Source: T1Sed10-7 sp041686695 (lineage in GTDB: Bacteria > Actinomycetota > Nitriliruptoria > Nitriliruptorales > Nitriliruptoraceae). From it: a stretch of DNA of 5,086 nucleotides. A model generated the notes under the pieces. That model did no database searches. It was not told where the DNA came from and worked only from the letters and a program-made list of their open reading frames with translations. Made by a program: the position numbers and the translations under genes. Shown in pieces: positions 1-5,047 of the stretch (positions are counted from its first letter, which is position 1; each line of letters starts with the position of its first letter). The stretch spans positions 1 through 5,086 of the forward strand of contig JAWLDJ010000148.1 in assembly GCA_041686695.1 (NCBI GenBank), in the 5' to 3' direction.

Positions 1-702
1 CAGCGCGGGGTCCTCGGCGGGAGCGCGGTCGGCGAGGTAGTCCTCGCGTGCGATCGGCAGGTGGGTCGGCACGTCCGCGAAGGCGGCCTGGTGGGTGCGC
101 CACAGGAGCTCGTCGTCGGCACCCGGGACGAAGGTGCGCACGCTGACCCCGGACGGCCACCTCGGCGCGGGTGGCGGCGCGTGCAGGTCGAGGCGCAGCT
201 CGAGGAGGTGGCGGACCGCAGCGAAGCCGCGGCGGGCGAACCACGCCCGCGCCCCCGCATCGCCATCGAGCAGGGCCGTGCGGATCCGGACCACCCGGGG
301 TGCGGGCGATCCGCCGGGGCCGCTCGGCTCGGCGCCGACCCGCTCCGCGAGCTCGAGCACCCAGCTCGCCAGCCCGTGCCCGGTCGCGCGCGGGTGGATC
401 TGGCCCTCGAGGTGGACGGTCACCTCGTCCTCGTCCGTCTCGCGGTCCACCGAGGTGCTGGCGTAGGCCAACAGCTGTGGTTGCTCACCTGCGCGTTCGA
501 CCACGATGGCCTCGCGTGGATCGTCGAGCATCAGCCAGCGGATCCGCAGGTCCTCGTGCCGGACGGGGTTGGTGTGGCCCCGGGCACTGGCCGCGGCGTC
601 GTAGAGGGCGACCACGGCTTCGAGGTCGGCGGAGGTCGCCGCACGCACCCGTCCCCCCGGCAACGGCGGTCCGGGGTGGTCGGCAGCGAGGTCGGCGAGC
701 AC
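1..702 (-). CDS. Tandem-GNAT acetyltransferase, mycothiol synthase (MshD)-like, 3' end cut off by window edge
   Basis: The frame is open from a GTG at 702 to the window edge and gives 234 residues. A TAG four codons upstream (714-712) rules out an earlier start; a GTG at 648 is the only other near candidate. Residues 18-174 form a complete GNAT domain: the acetyl-CoA pyrophosphate-binding loop is RATGHGLAS (105-113), just after GQIHP, and a C-terminal ARAWFARRGF element (151-160) is typical of the fold. From about residue 185 a second domain begins (GVSVRTF, then HQAAFAD at 204-210), as at the domain boundary of MshD, which acetylates Cys-GlcN-Ins to mycothiol. Two-domain GNAT proteins are common in actinobacteria and only some are MshD, so the substrate is not assigned. 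No Shine-Dalgarno is visible; a TAGGCT box suggests a leaderless transcript. It is divergent from the next gene (69 bp between starts). Confidence 0.85.
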   Translation of the reverse strand, partial: MLADLAADHPGPPLPGGRVRAATSADLEAVVALYDAAASARGHTNPVRHEDLRIRWLMLDDPREAIVVERAGEQPQLLAYASTSVDRETDEDEVTVHLEGQIHPRATGHGLASWVLELAERVGAEPSGPGGSPAPRVVRIRTALLDGDAGARAWFARRGFAAVRHLLELRLDLHAPPPAPRWPSGVSVRTFVPGADDELLWRTHQAAFADVPTHLPIAREDYLADRAPAEDPAL

Positions 703-708
703 CGCGCG

Positions 709-714
709 AGCCTA
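709..714 (-). promoter_or_regulatory. Putative -10 box (TAGGCT) for a leaderless GNAT transcript
   Basis: TAGGCT fits the actinobacterial TANNNT -10 pattern and ends 6 bases before the GTG at 702. This would put the transcription start on the first base of the start codon. No convincing -35 is seen. The absence of a Shine-Dalgarno at usual spacing agrees with leaderless translation. Confidence 0.4.
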
Positions 715-771
715 CGCCGACTACCCTCGCCGGCTGCGAGCAGGTCCCGTTCGTGCCCCTTGGAGGTCCCC

Positions 772-1575
772 GTGGCCCGTGTCACCGTCCACCATCTGAC
801 CCTGCCCAAGCGGTTGCCGCTGATCGAGGAGGACGGACTCAGGACCCGCGCTGACCTCTCGGGGCTGTACGGCCCGCCAGGCCCCTTCGACCTGGCCGCG
901 CCCGGCACCTACGCCCACGGCAAGCGGGTATCGGGCTGGGTCTCGCTCGACCACGCCAGGTCGCGGATCGCGGAGTTCGGCGGCGGGCACGTCAGCTACT
1001 CGGTCGACCCGGCGCGAGCGCTGGCCAACCGCGCCAGCCTGCGCGATGGTGACCCGGCTGCCTACTGGGAAGCCGCCCGGCCGTTGGCGGCGTGGCAGGC
1101 CGATGGCGCCCTGCCCGAGGACCTCGAGGTCCATCAGAACGTCCCCGTGCGCGCCAAGCGGCTCCAGCTCCACGCCCCGATCGTCACCGACGACGAGCTC
1201 GGAGAGTACGCCGAGGTGGTGGAGGCGATCGCGGATGCAGACCGGCTGTCGGCCAAGGCGCTGATGCACCTGGCGATCATCGCCAGTGACGGCGACTTCG
1301 ATTCGACCGACTTCACCGCCGCCTGCGCGCTGGCCTGGCGGGACGAGCCCGACCCCGACCGTCTGATCCGGGAGCTCGTCGAGATGGATCCGGACAAGGT
1401 GGTCAGCGCGGTGCTGGCCGAGCACACCGCGACCGCGCCGGAGCTCATGGCGCGGCTGCGGGAGATCCTCGTAGAGACCCGTCTCTGGGCCGACGAGCAG
1501 GGCATGGAACACGGCCAGGGGCTGTTCGCGCGCACGGCGGCCGTGCTCGACGAGCTTCCGGGCAAGGTCGCCTGA
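772..1575 (+). CDS. Protein of unknown function with a possible ADP-ribosyltransferase-like N-terminal domain
   Basis: 267 residues from a GTG at 772, preceded by GGAGG at 762-766 with 5 bases of spacing. The frame stays open back to 61, but that part lies antisense to the GNAT gene, so the later start is preferred. I do not recognise the family by name. Residues 4-26 (VTVHHLTLPKRLP, then EEDGL) follow the pattern of ART-like folds such as DarT and KptA relatives: a strand with H-x-T (H8, T10), a helix, then x-x-x-GL. A strand WVSLDHA (56-62), a strand HVSYSVD (73-79) and a late acidic strand LEVHQNVPV (118-126, E119) come in the order expected for the H-(Y/S)-E core. Residues 140-267 are mostly helical and acidic, with no membrane segment or signal peptide, so a cytoplasmic protein is expected. 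A TACCCT at 722-727 could be its -10. Function is inferred from pattern only; existence of the gene is well supported. Confidence 0.8.
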   Translation: MARVTVHHLTLPKRLPLIEEDGLRTRADLSGLYGPPGPFDLAAPGTYAHGKRVSGWVSLDHARSRIAEFGGGHVSYSVDPARALANRASLRDGDPAAYWEAARPLAAWQADGALPEDLEVHQNVPVRAKRLQLHAPIVTDDELGEYAEVVEAIADADRLSAKALMHLAIIASDGDFDSTDFTAACALAWRDEPDPDRLIRELVEMDPDKVVSAVLAEHTATAPELMARLREILVETRLWADEQGMEHGQGLFARTAAVLDELPGKVA

Positions 1576-1584
1576 AGGTCGCGG

Positions 1585-1603
1585 GTCCCGCTGTCGGCGG
1601 GAC
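1585..1603. terminator. Hairpin between convergent genes, possible bidirectional terminator
   Basis: A perfect 7-bp inverted repeat, GTCCCGC (1585-1591) and GCGGGAC (1597-1603), with a 5-base loop. It lies 10 bases after the stop of the upstream plus-strand gene and 29 bases beyond the csp stop. There is no T-run on either strand, as is common in GC-rich actinobacteria, so intrinsic termination is plausible but not shown. Confidence 0.45.
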
Positions 1604-1605
1604 GC

Positions 1606-1645
1606 TGGCGGTCACAGGCTCACGATGGCGGTCAGAGGCTGACGA
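1606..1645. repeat. Two-copy 20-bp tandem duplication spanning the csp stop codon
   Basis: Copies 1606-1625 and 1626-1645 match at 18 of 20 positions; the differences are C/G changes at 1615 versus 1635 and 1621 versus 1641. On the minus strand the copy at 1626-1645 holds the end of csp (I-V-S-L-stop). The outer copy again reads ATC GTG AGC CTG TGA, but 20 bases away and so out of frame and untranslated. Confidence 0.75.
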
Positions 1646-1838
1646 TGTTGAGGTGGCTGACCCGGGGATCGTCCTGGTCCCCCTCGAGCTCGAAGCGCAC
1701 GCGCTGGCCGATCCGCAGCTCCCGCAGACCGGAGGCGACGAAGGCCTCCCGGTCGAAGCGGCGTTCCTGCAACCCGTCGTCGAGCAGCGTGCCCTCGCTG
1801 TTGCGGGCGTCGAACGCCTTGATGGTGCCCTGCGGCAT
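1632..1838 (-). CDS. Divergent cold-shock-domain (CspA-like) protein
   Basis: 68 residues, the size of CspA proteins. The ATG at 1838 has GAGGAG (1849-1844) 5 bases upstream; the frame extends to an upstream candidate at 1943, but that would add 35 unrelated residues and overlap the divergent lapA start. The cold-shock fold is suggested by GTIKAFDA at the N-terminus (where CspA has G-x-V-K-W-F-N-A), a DDG turn (20-22), and IGQRVRFELEGD with a final HLNIVSL (where CspA has EGQKVSF and NVTSL). The nucleic-acid-binding motifs are badly eroded: the RNP1 stretch K-G-F-G-F-I is replaced by residues 13-18 (N-S-E-G-T-L), and the RNP2 region reads RRFDREAF. The CspA tryptophan position is Ala8. It may bind RNA weakly, bind another ligand, or act through protein contacts. 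Convergent with the preceding gene, divergent from lapA. Confidence 0.8.
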   Translation of the reverse strand: MPQGTIKAFDARNSEGTLLDDGLQERRFDREAFVASGLRELRIGQRVRFELEGDQDDPRVSHLNIVSL

Positions 1839-1872
1839 CGTTGCTCCTCGCGACCTAGCGTCGGGGATGAAC

Positions 1873-1878
1873 AGGATA
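1873..1878 (-). promoter_or_regulatory. Putative -10 box (TATCCT) for the cold-shock-like gene
   Basis: TATCCT on the minus strand lies 34 bases before the ATG at 1838, allowing a leader of roughly 28 bases that contains the GAGGAG ribosome binding site. No good -35 is recognised at 16-18 bp. It sits within the 77-bp divergent intergenic region shared with the lapA-type gene. Confidence 0.3.
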
Positions 1879-1915
1879 GCCGTGCGATGTCTGGAACCCG
1901 TCCTCAGGAGTGCCC

Positions 1916-2428
1916 ATGTCCAGCGCGACCCCTCCCGATCCAAAGCGGCCGAACGGTGCTGCGGGCGGCGGCTCGGAGCAGGGACCCCGATCCGGGTCCG
2001 GCGATGCGACGCCGTCGGATCGCCCGCCGCCCGAGCCAGCTGCTGCGGCCGGCTCCGATGCGAACGCCGCCGAGGCGCCGGCTCCCGCGATCGAGGCGAA
2101 ACCGTCGACCCCCTTCACCCAGCAGCTCGGACGTATCACCATCGTCGTGCTCGCCGTGCTGTTCGTGGTCTTCGCCATCGCCAACAGCCAGCCGGTGGAC
2201 TTCTCCTGGGTGTTCGGCGAGACGATCGCCCGTGAGCAGGCGGGTGGTGAGGTCGTCGGCGGCGTCCCGCTGATCCTGCTGCTGGTCGGCGCGTTCATCG
2301 CTGGATCCCTGATCACCTTCCTGAGCGAGCTCTACATCGGTCGTGGTCGACGGGCCCGACGGGCGGCCAAGGAACGCGCCCGGCAGGAAGGCAAGAAGGG
2401 CCGCAAGGGCCGGCAGGATCGGACGTAG
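1916..2428 (+). CDS. LapA-domain membrane protein with long disordered N-terminus
   Basis: 170 residues from ATG 1916, with AGGAG (1906-1910) 5 bases upstream; a GTG at 1910 lies inside that Shine-Dalgarno and is not favoured. Residues 1-65 are rich in Pro, Ala, Gly and Ser and look disordered. Helix one (about 74-90) runs straight into IANSQPVDFSWVF (88-100), close to the N-S-Q-P-V signature of the LapA (lipopolysaccharide assembly protein A, YciS-like) domain. Helix two is about 117-136 (VPLILLLVGAFIAGSLITFL), followed by an Arg/Lys-rich tail (143-170). By the positive-inside rule both ends face the cytoplasm, leaving a short external loop (about 94-116). LapA helps regulate LPS synthesis in Gram-negatives; in actinobacteria the domain is common but its role is unknown, so no LPS function is implied. 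It stands alone, divergent from csp. Confidence 0.88.
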   Translation: MSSATPPDPKRPNGAAGGGSEQGPRSGSGDATPSDRPPPEPAAAAGSDANAAEAPAPAIEAKPSTPFTQQLGRITIVVLAVLFVVFAIANSQPVDFSWVFGETIAREQAGGEVVGGVPLILLLVGAFIAGSLITFLSELYIGRGRRARRAAKERARQEGKKGRKGRQDRT

Positions 2429-2442
2429 CCGACGAGCTGACT

Positions 2443-2460
2443 GGTCGCCGGTCCGCGACC
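2443..2460 (+). terminator. Hairpin after the lapA-type gene, possible terminator
   Basis: GGTCGC (2443-2448) and GCGACC (2455-2460) form a perfect 6-bp stem around a 6-base loop, starting 15 bases after the stop codon and just before the hexanucleotide array. There is no T-run, so factor-independent termination is uncertain. Confidence 0.35.
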
Positions 2461-2499
2461 CGCGGTGCTGCGGCTGCGGCAGTGGTTGCGGCGGCGTTT

Positions 2500-2668
2500 G
2501 CGGCTGCGGCTACGGCTACGGCTNNNNNNNNNNNNNNNNNNNNNNNNNNNNNNNNNNNNNNNNNNNNNNNNNNNNNNNNNNNNNNNNNNNNNNNNNNNNN
2601 NNNNNNNNNNNNNNNNNNNNNNNGCTCCGGCTGCAGCTACGGCTGTGGCTGTGGCTGCGGTCGCGGTT
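2500..2668. repeat. Degenerate hexanucleotide tandem array (consensus RCGGCT), interrupted by an assembly gap
   Basis: Left of the gap are four clean units, GCGGCT twice and ACGGCT twice (2500-2523), with decayed relatives back to about 2465. Right of the gap, a half unit GCT is followed by CCGGCT, GCAGCT, ACGGCT, GTGGCT twice, GCGGTC and GCGGTT (2627-2668). The same unit on both sides implies one array through the gap, so copy number is unknown. The right part overlaps the 3' end of cofC, read there as CCG-CAG-like codons (Pro-Gln). No gene is seen between 2429 and 2636. Confidence 0.8.
2524..2623. other. Assembly gap of exactly 100 N
   Basis: A run of 100 N, a conventional placeholder for a scaffold join of unknown length. 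It falls inside the hexanucleotide array, which short reads could not span. The neighbouring coding regions end outside it (2428 and 2637), so neither is truncated by the gap. Confidence 0.97.
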
Positions 2669-3344
2669 GGGACGGCGGCGCGAGGTCGGCGGCGGCCCGC
2701 CGCCGGGATGCGCGTGCCCGCTGCCCGAGGAGGGCGGGCAGGATCGCGGCCGTGTGCGTTCCGAGCTCGACGTGGTGCAGAGCGGCGAGGTCGGTGAAGG
2801 TGTCCACGTCGTGGTGGATCCCGTCGCGGTCCACGTGAGCGGAGCGCACTCCGGCGCGCCGGGCCATATCCCGGTGAGCGAGTGCGGAACCCGGGCCGTA
2901 GGCCGTCCCGATCACGGTTGCGGGCCGCCGCACCAGCGCGCCCGTACCGCCTGCTGCCGTGGGGCCGATGACCACCTCGACGTCGGGTTCGAGGACGGCT
3001 CGTACATCGCACGGGCGGAGCCGGGGCAGATCCGCAGCGACCACCAGCAGGTCCCGTTGGGTGCCCATCCGCTGGGCGGCGGCGGCCAGCGCCTCGTCGA
3101 GCCCCCGGCAGCCTGGCGGGTCGACCACCACCGGCAGCCCCAGGTCGACCCCTGCCGCTGCGGCGCGGCGACCTCCGGCGACCACGACGACCTCGTCGAG
3201 TCCCGCTGCGGTCAGCGCCGCCGTGACGTCGGCGAGCATCGCGATCGCCAGGGCGGCCCGTTGCTCGGTGTCGAGGACCCCGGAGAGACGGGACTTGCCC
3301 TCGCCGGGTGCGCGCAGCGGCACGAGAGCGATGGTGGGGTGCAT
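2637..3344 (-). CDS. cofC: 2-phospho-L-lactate / phosphoenolpyruvate guanylyltransferase of F420 synthesis
   Basis: 235 residues from ATG 3344. CofC (FbiD in mycobacteria) transfers GMP from GTP to 2-phospho-L-lactate or phosphoenolpyruvate, giving the activated intermediate that CofD/FbiA joins to Fo in cofactor F420 synthesis in the cytoplasm. The nucleotidyltransferase fold is shown by an N-terminal strand and loop IALVPLRAPGEGKSRL (5-20, with K17 and R19), VDPP (74-77), AADLPRLRP (103-111, with metal-binding-type D105), GGTGALV (132-138), YGPGSALAH (149-157) and HDVDTFTDL (178-186). The substrate (2PL or PEP) cannot be told from sequence; actinobacterial FbiD uses PEP. The family normally ends near residue 210; here a basic and Pro-rich tail follows, ending in alternating Pro-Gln that is read from the hexanucleotide array. 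No Shine-Dalgarno; a TAGCCT box suggests a leaderless mRNA. The frame runs open to 4511 antisense to gpsA, which is spurious. Confidence 0.9.
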   Translation of the reverse strand: MHPTIALVPLRAPGEGKSRLSGVLDTEQRAALAIAMLADVTAALTAAGLDEVVVVAGGRRAAAAGVDLGLPVVVDPPGCRGLDEALAAAAQRMGTQRDLLVVAADLPRLRPCDVRAVLEPDVEVVIGPTAAGGTGALVRRPATVIGTAYGPGSALAHRDMARRAGVRSAHVDRDGIHHDVDTFTDLAALHHVELGTHTAAILPALLGQRARASRRRAAADLAPPSQPRPQPQPQP

Positions 3345-3351
3345 GCTCGGC

Positions 3352-3357
3352 AGGCTA
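3352..3357 (-). promoter_or_regulatory. Putative -10 box (TAGCCT) for a leaderless cofC transcript
   Basis: TAGCCT matches TANNNT and is separated from the cofC ATG (3344) by 7 bases, which would place transcription initiation at or next to the A of the ATG. No purine-rich ribosome binding site is present in that spacer. No -35 consensus is recognised. Confidence 0.4.
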
Positions 3358-3410
3358 GCGGCCCCCCGGAGTAGGGTCCCCGTCAGCGGACACGGGTCGG
3401 GAGGACGCGC

Positions 3411-4418
3411 GTGGGCCAGGTCGCGGTGATGGGTTCGGGTTCGTGGGGCACGGCCTTCGCGGCCATGTCGGCGGACGCCGGCGAACGGGTGCGCCTGTGG
3501 GCGCGCCGTGCCGAGGTCGCCGCGGAGATCAACCAACAGCACACCAACGCTGGCTACCTCCCCGATATCGAGTTGCCCGAGGGGCTCACCGCGGCCGACG
3601 ACCCCGCGGCCGCGCTCTCGGACGCCGAGGTGGTCGTGCTGGCGGTGCCGTCGGTCGGGATCGAGGAACAGCTGCGCACCTGGGGTGAGCACATCCCCCC
3701 CGAAGCGACCCTGGTGAGCCTGATCAAGGGTGTGGACGTCGACAGCCTGCGGTTCGGGAGCCAGCTGATCTCCGATGCACTCGACTGCGATCCCCGGCGG
3801 GTCGTGGTGGTCAGCGGTCCCAACCTGGCGCGGGAGTGCGCCGCGCAGCTCCCGGCCGCCAGCGTGGCGGCGAGTCCCGAGCCGTGGCGCGCCGAACGGG
3901 TCCAGGCTGCGGTGATGGCGCCGTACTTCCGCGTCTACACCAACGAGGACAAGGTCGGTGTCGAGGTCGCTGGCGCCGTCAAGAACGTCATCGCCATCGC
4001 AGCTGGGATGGCGCACGGCCTGGGGTACGGCGACAACACCAAGGCTGCCGTCCTCACGCGTGGGCTGGCCGAGATGACCCGCCTCGGTGTCGCGCTCGGC
4101 GGCAACGCGCTGACCTTCAGCGGGCTGGCCGGTGTCGGCGACCTCGCCGCGACCTGTACCTCGCCGCAGTCGCGCAACCGCACCGTCGGGGAACGGCTCG
4201 GGCGTGGCGAGCAGCTGTCGGCCATCATCGACTCGATGAACATGGTGGCCGAGGGGGTCAAGTCGTCCCGCGCGTTGCTCGGGTTGGCGGAGCGCGCCGG
4301 GGTGGAGATGCCCATCACACAGGGTGTGGTCGCCGTCTGCCACGCCGGCCACGACCCGCAGGAGCTGGTCGGGCTGCTGATGTCCCGCGAAGCGAAACCG
4401 GAGATCTACGGGCTGTGA
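3411..4418 (+). CDS. gpsA: NAD(P)-dependent glycerol-3-phosphate dehydrogenase
   Basis: 335 residues, the normal length. GpsA reduces dihydroxyacetone phosphate to sn-glycerol-3-phosphate with NAD(P)H, supplying the backbone for membrane phospholipids. The GTG start at 3411 has GGGAGGA (3399-3405) 5 bases upstream. The Rossmann dinucleotide loop is GSGSWGTA (8-15), followed by AVPS (78-81), SLIKGV (103-108, K106) and SGPNLARE (135-142). The catalytic domain has GAVKNVIAIAAG (188-199) with the catalytic Lys191, GYGDNTKAAVLTRGL (205-219), GLAGVGDLAATC (238-249), SRNR (254-257) and EGVKSSRA (281-288). All expected residues are present, so it should be active. It is divergent from cofC, with 66 bp between the starts, and leads a probable operon with the kinase-like gene 31 bp downstream. 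Confidence 0.97.
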   Translation: MGQVAVMGSGSWGTAFAAMSADAGERVRLWARRAEVAAEINQQHTNAGYLPDIELPEGLTAADDPAAALSDAEVVVLAVPSVGIEEQLRTWGEHIPPEATLVSLIKGVDVDSLRFGSQLISDALDCDPRRVVVVSGPNLARECAAQLPAASVAASPEPWRAERVQAAVMAPYFRVYTNEDKVGVEVAGAVKNVIAIAAGMAHGLGYGDNTKAAVLTRGLAEMTRLGVALGGNALTFSGLAGVGDLAATCTSPQSRNRTVGERLGRGEQLSAIIDSMNMVAEGVKSSRALLGLAERAGVEMPITQGVVAVCHAGHDPQELVGLLMSREAKPEIYGL

Positions 4419-4449
4419 CGGCGGCGCTGCTGCGTGAAGGAGCACCTCT

Positions 4450-5031
4450 GTGAGCGGTCCCGGGCTGGTGCTGGTCCTCGACGGTCCGACGATGGTCGGT
4501 CGCACGACCACGTTGCACGCGCTGCAGCGTGCGTGGCCTCAGGTGCGCTCGGGCCCGCTGTTGGAAGCGGGGCTCGATATCGCCGTACAGGCCTTCGGCC
4601 CGACCGCCTCGCGCTGGGCCGAGCTCGTCCTCCCAAGCATCCCGCCGCCGGACACCGAGCAGCCACGCGTCACCTGGGGGCCGCTGGGGCGCGAGCTGGT
4701 GGCGGGGATGCACCGTGTCGCCGCGGCCTGGGCCCACAGCGGCATGGACGTGGCGATGGACCACTCGCTGTTCAACCACGCGACGGTCGTCGACCTCTAC
4801 GCGGCGCTCGACGGGCTCGAGGTGGTCCACGTCGGTCTGATCTGTGATCCGGACGTGCTCGACGACCGCGAGCGCGAGGCAGGCTCGCCCACCCGTGGGC
4901 TGGCCGTCGCGCAGCTGCGGGCCCACCGTGCCGAGGTCCGACCGGACTTGGTCCTCGACACCACCGAGGCCACCACCGAGGAGCTGGTCGAGGTGATCCT
5001 CGACGTGGTCGCCGCTCGGCTCAGCGCCTGA
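4450..5031 (+). CDS. Chloramphenicol phosphotransferase-like P-loop kinase with an arginine in Walker A
   Basis: 193 residues from GTG 4450, with AAGGAG (4437-4442) 7 bases upstream. The layout follows the CPT family (chloramphenicol 3-O-phosphotransferase of Streptomyces venezuelae and its many uncharacterised relatives). A first strand LVLVLDGPT leads into the P-loop GPTMVGRTT (12-20). AGLD (40-43) places D43 where CPT has its proposed catalytic Asp in a G-V-D motif. GMDVAMDHSLFN marks the next strand with an acidic pair region. VVHVGLICDPDVLDDRERE holds the lid arginines, and PDLVLDTTEATTEE ends the core. The P-loop lysine is replaced by R18, which may lower or alter ATP use. The substrate is unknown; resistance is not implied. 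It probably is co-transcribed with gpsA. Other small-molecule kinases of the zeta-toxin/AAA-type P-loop group are the main alternative. Confidence 0.82.
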   Translation: MSGPGLVLVLDGPTMVGRTTTLHALQRAWPQVRSGPLLEAGLDIAVQAFGPTASRWAELVLPSIPPPDTEQPRVTWGPLGRELVAGMHRVAAAWAHSGMDVAMDHSLFNHATVVDLYAALDGLEVVHVGLICDPDVLDDREREAGSPTRGLAVAQLRAHRAEVRPDLVLDTTEATTEELVEVILDVVAARLSA

Positions 5032-5034
5032 ACC

Positions 5035-5047
5035 GGCCGATCCGGCC
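5035..5047 (+). terminator. Short hairpin just after the CPT-like gene
   Basis: GGCCG (5035-5039) and CGGCC (5043-5047) can pair around ATC, starting 4 bases after the stop codon. The stem is short and made from repeat units of the following array, with no T-run, so a terminator role is weakly supported. Confidence 0.25.

Noticed and set aside
61..771. Upstream in-frame extension of the 772-1575 gene (504-residue frame)
   Set aside because: It lies antisense to the GNAT gene, is Arg/Gly/Pro-rich without family features, and the GTG at 772 has a good ribosome binding site.
721..1512. 263-residue minus-strand frame opposite the ART-like gene
   Set aside because: Composition rich in Arg, Gly, His and Val with no recognisable motif, as expected from the complement of a GC-rich gene; the plus strand has the ribosome binding site and coherent strand/helix patterns.
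1839..1943. Longer start (35 extra residues) for the cold-shock-like protein
   Set aside because: The ATG at 1838 has GAGGAG at 5 bases and matches the usual CspA N-terminus; the longer form would run over the lapA start.
2461..2668. CRISPR array or riboswitch around the repeat
   Set aside because: Units are 6 bp and directly adjacent without spacers, so it is a simple tandem repeat; no riboswitch core is recognised.
2343..3374. 343-residue plus-strand frame across the N gap
   Set aside because: It crosses unknown bases and is antisense to cofC; no conserved motif is present.
3345..4511. N-terminal extension of cofC to a 624-residue fusion
   Set aside because: The extra part is the antisense of gpsA, whose catalytic motifs are all intact; the CofC core begins at the ATG at 3344.
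4315..4926. 203-residue minus-strand frame opposite the CPT-like gene
   Set aside because: Shadow frame: no ribosome binding site or motif, while the plus strand encodes a recognisable P-loop kinase.
4450..5031. Calling the CPT-like gene a chloramphenicol resistance determinant
   Set aside because: Most CPT-family proteins have no shown antibiotic substrate, the P-loop lysine is missing, and the context is housekeeping.
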